DNA of 19,074 bases from an uncultured Vogesella sp. (GTDB lineage: Bacteria > Pseudomonadota > Gammaproteobacteria > Burkholderiales > Chromobacteriaceae). Each line of letters begins with the position of its first letter. Position 1 is the stretch's first letter. Positions 7,826 to 14,888 of this stretch are shown one piece after another. The notes beneath the pieces are model-generated. The model had not been told where the DNA came from. It saw nothing but the letters and a program-made list of their open reading frames with translations, and searched no databases. Where the stretch lies: contig CAMLGD010000043.1 in the NCBI GenBank assembly GCA_946479405.1, positions 1 through 19,074 of the forward strand, written 5' to 3'. The position numbers and the translations under genes are program-made.

Positions 7826-8941
7826 CTAGTGCTCCAGCGTAAAGCCGGAGAAACTGGCCTGCGGGTCTGCGCTGCTCTTGTTGCCGCTTTCGTGGTTGAT
7901 CAGCCAGTACAGGTTGGTCGGCGAGTCTGCGTTCTGCAGCGCGGTATCCAGGCTGATGTAGCCATCCTTGTACAGGCGGAACAGCGATTGTTCGAAAGTC
8001 TGCGAGCCGTCGCTCATGCTGGCTTCGATCGCCTCCTTGATCTTGCCGATCTCACCGTTGCGGATCAGCTCGGCAATGTGCGGCGAATTGATCAGCAGCT
8101 CCAGTGCCGGGCGGCGCTTGCCGTCCACGGTCTGCACCAGCCGCTGCGACACGATGGCCTTGAGCGTTTCCGCCAGGTCCATCAGCAGCGCGTTGCGGTT
8201 TTCCAGCGGGAAGAAGCTGATGATGCGGTTGAGGGTGTGGTAGCTGTTGTTGCCGTGCAGGGTGGAGATGCACAGGTGGCCGGATTGCGCATAGTTGATG
8301 GCGTAGGTCAGGGTCTCGGCATCGCGGATTTCGCCGATCAGCAGCACGTCCGGCGCTTCGCGCATGGCGTTTTTCAGTGCATTGGCGTAGCTCAGGGTGT
8401 CGATGCCGATTTCGCGCTGGTTGACGATGCTTTTCTTGTGGTCGAACACGAACTCGATCGGGTCTTCCACGGTCAGGATGTGCCCACTCTGGCTGCGGTT
8501 GCGCTGCTCCAGCAGCGCCGCCACGGTCGAGCTCTTGCCGGAGCCGGTGGCCCCTACCACGAAGACCAGACCGCGCTTGAGTTGTACCAGGTCCTGCAGA
8601 GTGGTGGGCAGGTTGAGGTGTTCCAGGCTGGGAATCACCGGTGCAATGAAGCGGATCACCACGGCGACATCGCCGCGCTGGCGGAAGATGTTGACGCGGA
8701 AGTTGCCCAGTTCTTCTACCTGGCGGCCAAAGTTCATCTCCAGCCCGGTTTCGAACTCGGTGATCTCGGCTTCGTCCATCATGCTGTAGGCCAGGCGCTT
8801 GACGTGCTCGCCGCTGAGCGGCTTGTCGTTGACCGGCAGGATGGTGCCTTCGATCTTGATCTGTGCGGCCATGCCGGCGGTGAAAAACAGATCGCTGGCC
8901 TTTTTGTCCGCCATCAGTTTGAAGAAGGGGTGCATCAACAT
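7826..8941 (-). CDS. pilU: Type IV pilus retraction ATPase PilU
   Basis: PilU is the PilT paralogue that helps power pilus retraction, acting as a cytoplasmic hexameric ATPase at the pilus base. The 371 residues show the PilT/GspE secretion-ATPase layout. The N-terminal PAS-like part starts MLMHPFFKLMADKKASDLFF. Walker A GATGSGKSS follows near 130-138, then the Asp box TVEDPIEF, Walker B LLIGEIRDAET, and the His box SGHLCISTLHGNN. The divergent, Ser/Asp-rich C-tail and the MLMHPFF start are typical of PilU rather than PilT. The partner pilT, often adjacent, is not in the window, so pilU stands alone here. A second ATG two codons in is possible. I see no convincing terminator after the stop. 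Confidence 0.93.
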   Translation of the reverse strand: MLMHPFFKLMADKKASDLFFTAGMAAQIKIEGTILPVNDKPLSGEHVKRLAYSMMDEAEITEFETGLEMNFGRQVEELGNFRVNIFRQRGDVAVVIRFIAPVIPSLEHLNLPTTLQDLVQLKRGLVFVVGATGSGKSSTVAALLEQRNRSQSGHILTVEDPIEFVFDHKKSIVNQREIGIDTLSYANALKNAMREAPDVLLIGEIRDAETLTYAINYAQSGHLCISTLHGNNSYHTLNRIISFFPLENRNALLMDLAETLKAIVSQRLVQTVDGKRRPALELLINSPHIAELIRNGEIGKIKEAIEASMSDGSQTFEQSLFRLYKDGYISLDTALQNADSPTNLYWLINHESGNKSSADPQASFSGFTLEH

Positions 8942-8974
8942 GGTCGCGATTCCGACTTTGAAAAGGTAGTGCTA

Positions 8975-9003
8975 AGTCTAGTCTGAACCGCTGACAGGTT
9001 GAA
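8975..9003 (-). promoter_or_regulatory. Possible pilU promoter
   Basis: On the minus strand, TTCAAC (plus 8998-9003) and TAGACT (plus 8975-8980) are 17 bases apart, about 33 bases upstream of the pilU start. This is a moderate consensus match only. Confidence 0.35.
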
Positions 9004-9021
9004 ATGCTTTATGAATGGCGG

Positions 9022-9056
9022 GGCAAAAGAAAACGGCCGGGCAAGCCCGGCCGTTT
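9022..9056 (-). terminator. Intrinsic terminator of the PPIase gene
   Basis: AAACGGCCGGGC (9031-9042) and GCCCGGCCGTTT (9045-9056) form a perfect 12-bp stem with a two-base spacer. Read on the minus strand it is followed by TTTTCTTTT, and it lies 13 bases past the PPIase stop codon. Confidence 0.85.
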
Positions 9057-9069
9057 ATCTGCGCTGGCC

Positions 9070-9801
9070 TTAGGCCGGCATGCTGTAGCCCTTGATGTCG
9101 GCAGCCTGCACCAGGGTGTTCAGGTACTCGTGCATCGCCTGGCGGGCAGCCATTTCGTTCAGATATTGCTGCAGACGCGGTTTCACGTCGTCCAGGCCGA
9201 TCTGGCCGCCTTCGCTGCGCTCGGTCACCTGGATGATGTGGTAGCCGAACTGGGTTTCCACCAGGTTCGGGGTGATGTTGCCGGCGTCGGTGCCGAAAAC
9301 TGCCTGTTCGAATTCCGGCACCATCTGGCCGCGGCCGAACTGGCCCAGTGCGCCGCCTTGCTGGCTGGACGGGCAGGAGGAGTGTTCGCGCGCCAGATCG
9401 GCAAAACGACCCGGGTTGGCTTGCACTTCGGCCAGTACGCCTTCGGCTTTGGCGCGGGTCAGCGATTTGGCCAGCTCGTCGCCGCCTTCGGTCTTGAACA
9501 GGATATGGCTGGCTGCCGCGCTGTCACCCTGGCGGAAGTATTCCGGATGTGCGTTGTAGTAGGCCTCGCAGGCGGCTTCGTCCACCGGTGCGAATTGCAG
9601 TTCCTTGTCCAGCAGCGCACCGATGGCTTCGCCTTCGTTGGCATTGTCGAAACCGGAGGCGCGGGCCTTGGCCAGCAGCAGTTGATGCAGTACCAGTTGC
9701 TGCACGGCGGCATCGCGCGGGCTCGGGGTCTGCTCGTGGTTCGGCAGCTCGGCTTGCACCATGGCTTCGGTAATTTCGATACCGTTGACGGTAATGGTCA
9801 T
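9070..9801 (-). CDS. Parvulin-type peptidyl-prolyl cis-trans isomerase, cytoplasmic
   Basis: This 243-residue protein should catalyse cis/trans isomerisation of Xaa-Pro bonds. The parvulin core runs from about residue 95 to 190: SHILFKTEGGDELAKS, then SSCPSSQQGGALGQFGRGQMVPEFEQAVF, and finally ETQFGYHIIQV. The N-terminal helical region (about 10-90) resembles the chaperone-like part of PrsA/NifM-type proteins. Unlike SurA or PpiD it has neither a signal peptide nor a membrane anchor, so it is probably cytoplasmic. The start at 9801 (MTITVNGIEITEAM) has CAGGAAA about eight bases upstream. An extension to 9894 would run through non-coding-looking sequence. It is monocistronic, with its own terminator. 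NifM-like annotation is possible, but there are no nif genes nearby. Confidence 0.9.
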   Translation of the reverse strand: MTITVNGIEITEAMVQAELPNHEQTPSPRDAAVQQLVLHQLLLAKARASGFDNANEGEAIGALLDKELQFAPVDEAACEAYYNAHPEYFRQGDSAAASHILFKTEGGDELAKSLTRAKAEGVLAEVQANPGRFADLAREHSSCPSSQQGGALGQFGRGQMVPEFEQAVFGTDAGNITPNLVETQFGYHIIQVTERSEGGQIGLDDVKPRLQQYLNEMAARQAMHEYLNTLVQAADIKGYSMPA

Positions 9802-9990
9802 GAATTTTTCCTGTCTATAAAGGGTTGCATCTTGCGTACTGGTGCAAGCGGGAATGTGCCGACGAGCAAGTGGGGTCGCGATCGTAAAAATCAACTGCTG
9901 CGGCGCGTTTTATGCGAATGGCTTGGCAGGGGGTTTTGCCGTGAGCGGCGGTTCCTGTTACCGTGCGCCAGCCGGCGCGCCTTGGGCGGG

Positions 9991-10000
9991 TGCGGCCAAC
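9991..10000 (-). repeat. GTTGGCCGCA copy in the PPIase-GNAT gap
   Basis: Exact intergenic copy with AAG before it (AAGGTTGGCCGCA), directly next to the CTTGCCA inverted repeat. Confidence 0.85.
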
Positions 10001-10019
10001 CTTGCCATGCAGTGGCAAG
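10001..10019. repeat. Inverted repeat CTTGCCA-TGCAG-TGGCAAG
   Basis: A 7-bp perfect stem with a 5-base spacer lies in the 299-base gap between the divergent PPIase and GNAT genes, one base after a GTTGGCCGCA copy. It could be an operator. No T-tract follows. Two further small hairpins lie at 10054-10066 (CCGCC-GTT-GGCGG) and 10073-10085; otherwise I see nothing definite in this gap. Confidence 0.35.
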
Positions 10020-10100
10020 ATTGTCACGAACTTGCGCTAGCTTCCGTGATTGTCCGCCGTTGGCGGATAACGGCGCCTAGCGCCCGCTGCTGGAGCTGCC

Positions 10101-10601
10101 ATGCTGCCGATCCGTACGCCGCGCCTGTTGCTGCGCGAATTCACGCTGGAAGACACCGCCGTGGTATTGGGCGTGCTCAACGATGCGGATTTTATCCGTT
10201 TTGTCACCGACCGCGGTGTGCGTACCCATGGCCAGGCGCTGGACTACCTGCGCGCGGGGCCACTGGCCAGCTACCAGCGCCACGGTCATGGCCTGTGGTG
10301 CGTGGAGCGGCTGGAAGATGGCCTGGCGCTGGGCATGTGTGGGTTGATCCACCGTGATGGCATGCCGGGCGTCGACCTGGGTTATGCCTTGCTGCCGCAC
10401 GCGCGTGGCTGCGGCTATGCACGCGAAGCGGCGCAGGCCAGTCTGGATTACGGCCGCACGGTGCTGCGGCTGCCGCGCATCGTTGCCTATATCGACCCGG
10501 CCAACCAGGCCTCGGCCACGGTGCTGGAAGCAGTCGGCATGCAGTGCCGCGGTCTGGTGCCGTTTCCGGGTGCTGCCGGCGATACCGCGCTGTACGAATG
10601 A
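10101..10601 (+). CDS. GNAT acetyltransferase, RimJ/RimL-like
   Basis: The 166-residue protein begins MLPIRTPRLLLREFTLEDTA, the standard opening of the Acetyltransf_3 (RimJ/RimL) branch of GNAT enzymes, which use acetyl-CoA to acetylate protein N-termini or small amines. The acetyl-CoA-binding region is around ALLPHARGCGYAREAAQASLDYG (about 96-118), with the first strand GLCGLI-type core just before it. The family's ATVLEAVGM helix lies near 140. The real substrate cannot be read from sequence. GGAGC six bases before the ATG supports this start. It sits alone between a divergent PPIase and the nitronate-monooxygenase-like gene. Confidence 0.88.
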   Translation: MLPIRTPRLLLREFTLEDTAVVLGVLNDADFIRFVTDRGVRTHGQALDYLRAGPLASYQRHGHGLWCVERLEDGLALGMCGLIHRDGMPGVDLGYALLPHARGCGYAREAAQASLDYGRTVLRLPRIVAYIDPANQASATVLEAVGMQCRGLVPFPGAAGDTALYE

Positions 10602-10663
10602 ACCGACGTTGCCAACGCAGGGTCGGATATCACTGGGGGCAAGTGAGTAAAAACTCTATATTT

Positions 10664-10681
10664 TACGGTTTGCCGTATAAT
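10664..10681 (+). promoter_or_regulatory. -10 element and overlapping inverted repeat before the nitronate-monooxygenase-like gene
   Basis: A consensus TATAAT at 10676-10681 lies 29 bases before the ATG. TACGG-TTTG-CCGTA (10664-10677) is an inverted repeat overlapping its left end. No good -35 is seen at 17-18 bases. A regulator bound at the repeat would occlude the -10. Confidence 0.5.
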
Positions 10682-10710
10682 GCCGCCCAGTCTTACGGAG
10701 AGTGTTTTAG

Positions 10711-11964
10711 ATGAAATGTGTTGATGATTTCCGCCTGCGCCTGGGCGAGCACGAACTGGTGCCGATCATGCAGGGCGGTATGGGTGTGGATATTTCCACT
10801 GCCTCGCTGGCGCTGGAAGTGGCCCGCCTGGGTGGTATCGGTCATATCTCGGATGCGATGGTGCCCACCGTGGCCGACCGCCGCTTCAATACCAAGTACG
10901 TAAAGAACAAGCTCAAACAGTACAAGTTCAACGTGGCAAACACCGACAAGTCGGTGGTGAAGTTCGATCTGCAGGAACTGGCCGACGCCACTCGCATGCA
11001 CGTGCGCAGTGCAATGGACGCCAAGCAGGGTAATGGTCTGATTTTCATCAACTGCATGGAAAAACTGACCATGAACGCGCCGAAGGAGACGCTGAAAGTG
11101 CGCATGCACGCGGCGCTGGATGCCGGCATCGACGGCATCACCCTGGCCGCCGGTCTGCACCTGGGCTCGTTTGCACTGCTGGAGGACCACCCGCGCTTCC
11201 GCGAAGCCAAGCTGGGTATCATCGTGTCGTCGGTGCGTGCGCTGCAGCTGTTCCTGAAGAAGACTGCCCGCACCAAGCGGCTGCCGGACTACGTGGTGGT
11301 CGAAGGCCCGCTGGCCGGTGGTCACCTCGGCTTCGGCATGGACTGGGACCAGTACAACCTGGCCGACATCCTGGTGGAAATCCGCGACTGGCTGAAGGCC
11401 GAAAACCTGGATATCCCGCTGATCGCCGCCGGTGGCGTGTTTACCGGCAGCGATGCGGTGCGCTTCCTGGAAATGGGTGCCAGCGGCGTGCAGGTTGCCA
11501 CCCGCTTTACCGTGACCCGCGAATGTGGCCTGCCGGACAAGGTGAAGCAGGAATACTTCAAGGCCACCGAAGACGACATCGAAGTGAACCAGCTGTCGCC
11601 TACCGGCTACCCGATGCGCATGATCAAGCAGTGCCCGGCCATCGGTGACGGCATTCGCCCGAACTGCGAAGCCTATGGCTACCTGCTGGATGCCAGCGGC
11701 AGCTGCCAGTACATCGAGGCCTACAACCGCGAAGTGGCGGCCCATCCGGACGAGCGTCGCATCAAGGTGTGGGACAAGACCTGTCTGTGCACCCACATGC
11801 GCAACTTCGATTGCTGGACCTGCGGCCAGTTCACCTACCGGCTGAAGGACACCACCTGGCGCAAGGAAGACGGCAGCTACCAGCTGCTGACGGCCGAGCA
11901 GGTGTTCCACGACTACCAGTTCAGCAAAGACGACCAGGTGGCACTGCCGCCGCGCGAGCAGTAA
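10711..11964 (+). CDS. Nitronate monooxygenase-like flavoprotein with Cys-rich C-terminus
   Basis: The protein (417 aa) has the FMN-binding TIM-barrel signatures of the 2-nitropropane dioxygenase/nitronate monooxygenase family: PIMQGGMGVDIS at 18-29, VVVEGPLAGGHLGFG at 195-209, PLIAAGGVFTGSDAVRFLEMGASGVQVATRF at 236-266. Such enzymes oxidise alkyl nitronates with O2; related FabK proteins are enoyl-ACP reductases. The unusual part is after residue 300, where seven cysteines stand at 308, 319, 332, 358, 360, 368 and 371, including CLC and CWTC. This suggests a metal or Fe-S site not needed by classical nitronate monooxygenases. The start has GGAG ten bases upstream. The gene is followed by its own terminator. 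The substrate is uncertain. Confidence 0.85.
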   Translation: MKCVDDFRLRLGEHELVPIMQGGMGVDISTASLALEVARLGGIGHISDAMVPTVADRRFNTKYVKNKLKQYKFNVANTDKSVVKFDLQELADATRMHVRSAMDAKQGNGLIFINCMEKLTMNAPKETLKVRMHAALDAGIDGITLAAGLHLGSFALLEDHPRFREAKLGIIVSSVRALQLFLKKTARTKRLPDYVVVEGPLAGGHLGFGMDWDQYNLADILVEIRDWLKAENLDIPLIAAGGVFTGSDAVRFLEMGASGVQVATRFTVTRECGLPDKVKQEYFKATEDDIEVNQLSPTGYPMRMIKQCPAIGDGIRPNCEAYGYLLDASGSCQYIEAYNREVAAHPDERRIKVWDKTCLCTHMRNFDCWTCGQFTYRLKDTTWRKEDGSYQLLTAEQVFHDYQFSKDDQVALPPREQ

Positions 11965-11984
11965 GCCCGCCTGCTGCTCGTCAG

Positions 11985-12018
11985 CGCCGCTCCGGCTCCC
12001 GGGGCGGCGTTTTTGTTT
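11985..12018 (+). terminator. Intrinsic terminator after the nitronate-monooxygenase-like gene
   Basis: CGCCGCTCC (11985-11993) pairs with GGGGCGGCG (12001-12009) with one G-T wobble and a 7-base loop. It is followed by TTTTTGTTT. Confidence 0.82.
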
Positions 12019-12030
12019 ATGCCATCACAG

Positions 12031-12052
12031 TTGCGGCCAACGTTGGCCGCAA
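12031..12052. repeat. Perfect 22-bp palindrome: inverted pair of GTTGGCCGCA
   Basis: TTGCGGCCAAC is followed directly by its reverse complement. It is the second head-to-head pair of the enriched 10-mer. It lies 13-17 bases past the upstream terminator and immediately before the extended -10 of marC, thus over that promoter's -35 region. Confidence 0.9.
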
Positions 12053-12061
12053 TGCTAGAAT
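12053..12061 (+). promoter_or_regulatory. Extended -10 promoter candidate TGCTAGAAT for marC
   Basis: This is the same extended -10 word as before dnaX, again followed by CGCC. It implies a leader of about 55 bases before the marC ATG at 12124. Confidence 0.4.
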
Positions 12062-12123
12062 CGCCGCGATTATCAATAAAACATGCCGGGCGGTGATGAC
12101 GCCTACCCGGCGGGAGCCCCCGC

Positions 12124-12810
12124 ATGAGTCCGATGTTGTCGCTGTTCGTCAGCAAGTTCCTGTTCGTGGCCGCGGCCTTGCTGCCCATCATCAACCCGCC
12201 GGGGCTGGTGCCGTTTTTCATCTCGATGACCTCGCACAACAGCCAGGCGCAGCGCGCGTTCCTGGCGCGGCGCATTGCCATCTACTGCTTCCTGCTGCTG
12301 CTGGGCAGCATGTATGTCGGCGGCTTTGTGCTGAGTTTCTTTGGCGTGTCGCTGCCGGTGGTGCAGATTTCCGGTGGCTTGCTGATTACCATTGCGGCCT
12401 GGCGCATGCTCAATGACAACCCGGCGGAAAACACCCCCGGTGTGGATGAGCTGGAAAACCGCGAAACGCTGAAGCAGCGCGCGTTTTACCCGCTGACCTT
12501 CCCGATGACGGTGGGGCCGGGCTCGATCTCGGTGGCTATCACCGTGGGCGCCTCGCTGACCAGCAGCGGCAAGGCGCTGGTGAAATTCACTGTGGCACCG
12601 CTGGCGGCGGTGGCGGCGGTATCGGTGACCTGTTTGCTGATCTGGTGGTGCCTGCTGCACGCCGACAAGTTCCTGCGCTACCTGGGGCAGACCGGGGCGG
12701 TGGTGTTTCTGCGTCTGACCGCCTTCATCCTGCTGTGTCTGGGGGTGCAGATCATCTGGGAAGGTTTCAGCGGGCTGCTGGAGCCGATGCTGCAAGGCAT
12801 AGGCAAGTAA
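12124..12810 (+). CDS. MarC/UPF0056 family integral membrane protein
   Basis: The 228-residue protein is almost entirely hydrophobic, with about six predicted membrane helices. It begins MSPMLSLFVSKFLFVAAALL and carries the family's PIINPPGLVPFF at about 20-31. The second half has the matching FPMTVGPGSISVAITVGAS repeat near 126-144, ending with the LRLTAFILLCLGVQIIWEG helix. MarC proteins sit in the inner membrane; E. coli MarC was once linked to multiple antibiotic resistance, but the function is not established. A neutral amino-acid transporter role is only a database-style label. The start has GGGAG eight to nine bases upstream. It is convergent with the SemiSWEET gene across a terminator. 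Confidence 0.9.
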   Translation: MSPMLSLFVSKFLFVAAALLPIINPPGLVPFFISMTSHNSQAQRAFLARRIAIYCFLLLLGSMYVGGFVLSFFGVSLPVVQISGGLLITIAAWRMLNDNPAENTPGVDELENRETLKQRAFYPLTFPMTVGPGSISVAITVGASLTSSGKALVKFTVAPLAAVAAVSVTCLLIWWCLLHADKFLRYLGQTGAVVFLRLTAFILLCLGVQIIWEGFSGLLEPMLQGIGK

Positions 12811-12826
12811 GCTGCCGCCATCATGC

Positions 12827-12853
12827 ACAAGGCCCCGCGTTGCGGGGCCTTGT
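12827..12853. terminator. Hairpin between convergent marC and SemiSWEET genes
   Basis: ACAAGGCCCCGC (12827-12838), loop GTT and GCGGGGCCTTGT (12842-12853) form a 12-bp perfect stem. The T-tracts are short on both sides, but the location between convergent genes fits a bidirectional terminator. Confidence 0.7.
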
Positions 12854-12867
12854 CATTTGCGTTGCGC

Positions 12868-13134
12868 TCAGCGGCGGCCAAGCCACAGCTGCCGCAGCTT
12901 CATTGCCAGGATGATGGACGCCAGCAGCGTGGTGATCAGGTTGGCCGCAATCACCGGCACCGAGCCGATATGCCAGCCATACAGCAGCCACAGCAGGGTG
13001 CCGCTAACGAACATCAGGTACATCGCCAGCGAAATGCTGCGCGTATCGCGGCTTTTCAGCGTGTGCAGGACCTGGGGCAGAAAGCTGCCGGTGGTGAGCA
13101 GGGCGGCAACATAACCCAGTTGTTCAGGATTCAT
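12868..13134 (-). CDS. SemiSWEET/PQ-loop small membrane protein
   Basis: An 88-residue protein with three hydrophobic helices: MNPEQLGYVAALLTTGSFLPQ, then AMYLMFVSGTLLWLLYG, then the VIAANLITTLLASIILAM segment. The FLPQV motif near residue 18-22 is the PQ-loop of the MtN3/SWEET superfamily, and 88 residues with three helices is the SemiSWEET size. Known SemiSWEETs are homodimeric sugar uniporters; the substrate here is unknown. A start at 13134 gives the normal length, though no clear ribosome site precedes it. Upstream in-frame sequence to 13266 is hydrophilic and unlike the family. A GTTGGCCGCA copy inside encodes the IAANL of helix three. Confidence 0.88.
   Translation of the reverse strand: MNPEQLGYVAALLTTGSFLPQVLHTLKSRDTRSISLAMYLMFVSGTLLWLLYGWHIGSVPVIAANLITTLLASIILAMKLRQLWLGRR
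12940..12949 (+). repeat. GTTGGCCGCA copy in the SemiSWEET gene
   Basis: Exact copy, antisense to the gene; the gene strand reads IAANL there. Confidence 0.8.
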
Positions 13135-13249
13135 GGCGTGTAGCGGTAATGGTTGGGCAACACCGGTATTGTGCCAGAACTGTGACCGCCACAAGACCGG
13201 CGGATGAATATTTTTGCTGCAGTGCAGCATTTGTGTTGCGCCAAAGCCG

Positions 13250-13278
13250 CTGCCAGCGGCCGGCAATGCCGTTACAAT
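13250..13278 (+). promoter_or_regulatory. Predicted promoter of the TauE/SafE gene
   Basis: CTGCCA (13250-13255) and TACAAT (13273-13278) are 17 bases apart, ending 26 bases before the ATG. The hairpin GCCGCT-GCC-AGCGGC (13246-13260) covers the -35 and could be an operator. Confidence 0.5.
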
Positions 13279-13304
13279 GGCGCCTTTTTGCCGAAAGGAT
13301 GCTC

Positions 13305-14063
13305 ATGCTGACACTTGGCTTTCTGTGTCTGTTTGCCTTTCTGGCCGGCCTGATCGATGCCGCGGTAGGTGGCGGCGGCCTGATCCAGATCCCTGCCTTG
13401 CTCAATGCCTTGCCGCAGGTATCGGTGGCCACCCTGTTTGGCACCAACAAGATGTCGTCGGCGGTGGGCACCGTGTTTGCCGCCCGTTCCTACCTGCAAC
13501 GGGTGCGCCTGCCGTGGCAGCTGGTGTTGCCAGCCGCCGGCGCTGCCTTCGTGATGTCGTTTGCCGGCGCCGCCGCGGTGAGCCTGATTCCCGCCAGTGT
13601 GATGCGGCCACTGGTGCTGGTGCTGCTGATCGGCATGGCAATCTACACCCTGCACAAGAAAGACTTGGGCAAGCTGCACAAGCCGGTGAGCATCGGCCGC
13701 CGCGAAATGCTGGTCGGCCTCGCCATCGGCGGCGGCATCGGTTTCTACGACGGCCTGTTCGGGCCGGGCACCGGCAGCTTCCTGATGTTCCTGTTTGTGC
13801 GCTTTTTTGCCTTTGATTTCCTGCATGCGTCGGCGGCGGCCAAGGTGGTGAACCTGGCCACCAACGTGGCGGCGCTGTGCTTTTTCATTCCCAGCGGCAA
13901 TGTGCTGTTTGCCTATGCGCTGCCGATGGCGGCCTGCAATGTGGTCGGTGCGCTGACCGGTTCGTGGCTTGCCATGCGCAAGGGTGCCGGCTTTGTGCGT
14001 GGCCTGTTCCTGGTGCTGGTGACGGTACTGATCTGCAAGCTGGCATGGGATATGTTGCGCTGA
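13305..14063 (+). CDS. TauE/SafE (TSUP) family permease, YfcA-like
   Basis: This 252-residue inner-membrane protein has around eight hydrophobic segments and the two-repeat pattern of the TSUP family. In the N-half it reads FLAGLIDAAVGGGGLIQIPAL (about 12-32), and then FGTNKMSSAVGT. In the C-half it reads GGGIGFYDGLFGPGTGSF and ASAAAKVVNLATNVAALCFF. Family members export or import sulfur-containing or organic anions (sulfite, taurine-derived compounds), but the cargo cannot be assigned here. The ATG at 13305 has AAGGA six bases upstream; the ATG at 13299 abuts that site and is less likely. It is followed after 78 bases by terC on the same strand. Confidence 0.9.
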   Translation: MLTLGFLCLFAFLAGLIDAAVGGGGLIQIPALLNALPQVSVATLFGTNKMSSAVGTVFAARSYLQRVRLPWQLVLPAAGAAFVMSFAGAAAVSLIPASVMRPLVLVLLIGMAIYTLHKKDLGKLHKPVSIGRREMLVGLAIGGGIGFYDGLFGPGTGSFLMFLFVRFFAFDFLHASAAAKVVNLATNVAALCFFIPSGNVLFAYALPMAACNVVGALTGSWLAMRKGAGFVRGLFLVLVTVLICKLAWDMLR

Positions 14064-14088
14064 CAGCTTTTTGAAAGTTTGAGCTGCG

Positions 14089-14104
14089 ATACTGCTGGCA
14101 GTAT
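14089..14104. promoter_or_regulatory. Palindromic operator candidate ATACTGC-TG-GCAGTAT before terC
   Basis: A perfect 7-2-7 inverted repeat lies 38 bases upstream of the terC ATG in a 78-base gap. It has the same geometry as the recA palindrome but different sequence. There is no T-tract, so it is not a terminator. No yybP-ykoY (manganese) riboswitch fits in this short gap. Confidence 0.45.
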
Positions 14105-14141
14105 GGCGGTACGCCTGATTTGACGAGGAGGGTAGTAGACA

Positions 14142-14840
14142 ATGTTTGAAATGCTCGGTGAAAGCACATTCTGGGTCTCGGTACTGCAGATCATCATGAT
14201 CGACATCCTGCTGGGCGGCGACAACGCGGTGGTGATCGCGCTGGCCTGCCGCAGCCTGCCGGAAGAGCAACGCAAGAAAGGCATTTTCTGGGGCGTGGTC
14301 GGCGCCATCGGTCTGCGCGTGGCGCTGATCGCGTTTGCGCTGCAGATTCTGGACATTCCGTTCCTGAAGCTGGCTGGCGGCCTGCTGCTGCTGTGGATCG
14401 GCATGCAGCTGCTGGTGGGCGAGGACGATGACGGCCACGACGTACAGGGCAGCACGCACCTGTGGGGCGCGGTGAAGACCATCATCGTTGCCGATGCGGT
14501 GATGAGCTTCGATAACGTGATCGCGGTGGCCGGTGCCTCGCATGGCAGTCTGGCACTGGTGGTGTTCGGCATCGTCATCAGCATCCCCATCATCGTGTGG
14601 GGCAGCCAGCTGGTGCTGAAGCTGATGGATCGCTTCCCGATCGTGATCACCCTCGGCGGCGGCCTGCTGGGCTGGATCGGCGGCTCGATGCTGCTGTCCG
14701 ACAAGGGCGTGCTGGACTACACCGGCATGCTGCCGGGCTGGTCGCACCAGGTGGCGGGCGCCATCGGTGCCGCGCTGGTGGTGCTGACCGGTTCCATGCT
14801 GGCCAAGCGCAAGGCGCTGGCCTCGGTACGCGCCGAATAA
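14142..14840 (+). CDS. TerC family integral membrane protein
   Basis: The 232-residue protein has the TerC signature twice: QIIMIDILLGGDNAVVIALA at about 16-35 and IIVADAVMSFDNVIAVAGAS near 113-132. The paired acidic and Asn residues within the membrane are thought to bind metal. TerC proteins export manganese or other divalent cations, or support metalation of exported enzymes; the name comes from tellurite resistance, but no ter operon is nearby. About seven hydrophobic segments are present, with a hydrophilic EDDDGHD loop around residue 93-99. The ribosome site GAGGAGGG is strong. A terminator follows the stop codon by 20 bases. Confidence 0.92.
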   Translation: MFEMLGESTFWVSVLQIIMIDILLGGDNAVVIALACRSLPEEQRKKGIFWGVVGAIGLRVALIAFALQILDIPFLKLAGGLLLLWIGMQLLVGEDDDGHDVQGSTHLWGAVKTIIVADAVMSFDNVIAVAGASHGSLALVVFGIVISIPIIVWGSQLVLKLMDRFPIVITLGGGLLGWIGGSMLLSDKGVLDYTGMLPGWSHQVAGAIGAALVVLTGSMLAKRKALASVRAE

Positions 14841-14860
14841 GCCGCATTGCGGTGCAAGTC

Positions 14861-14888
14861 AAACCCCGGCCAGGTGCCGGGGTTTTTT
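14861..14888 (+). terminator. Intrinsic terminator after terC
   Basis: AAACCCCGGC (14861-14870), loop CAGGT and GCCGGGGTTT (14876-14885) form the stem, extended by T to 14888. It directly borders the stop codon of the minus-strand DUF1289 gene and could also serve it. Confidence 0.88.

Noticed and set aside
14064..14141. yybP-ykoY manganese riboswitch before terC
   Set aside because: The 78-base gap is too short and shows only the simple palindrome.
13272..14747. 491-codon minus-strand frame opposite the TSUP and terC genes
   Set aside because: Gln/His-rich antisense shadow; the plus-strand membrane proteins are clear family members with ribosome sites.
14142..14840. TerC as evidence of a tellurite resistance operon
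   Set aside because: No other ter genes are nearby; stand-alone TerC proteins are generally linked to metal handling.
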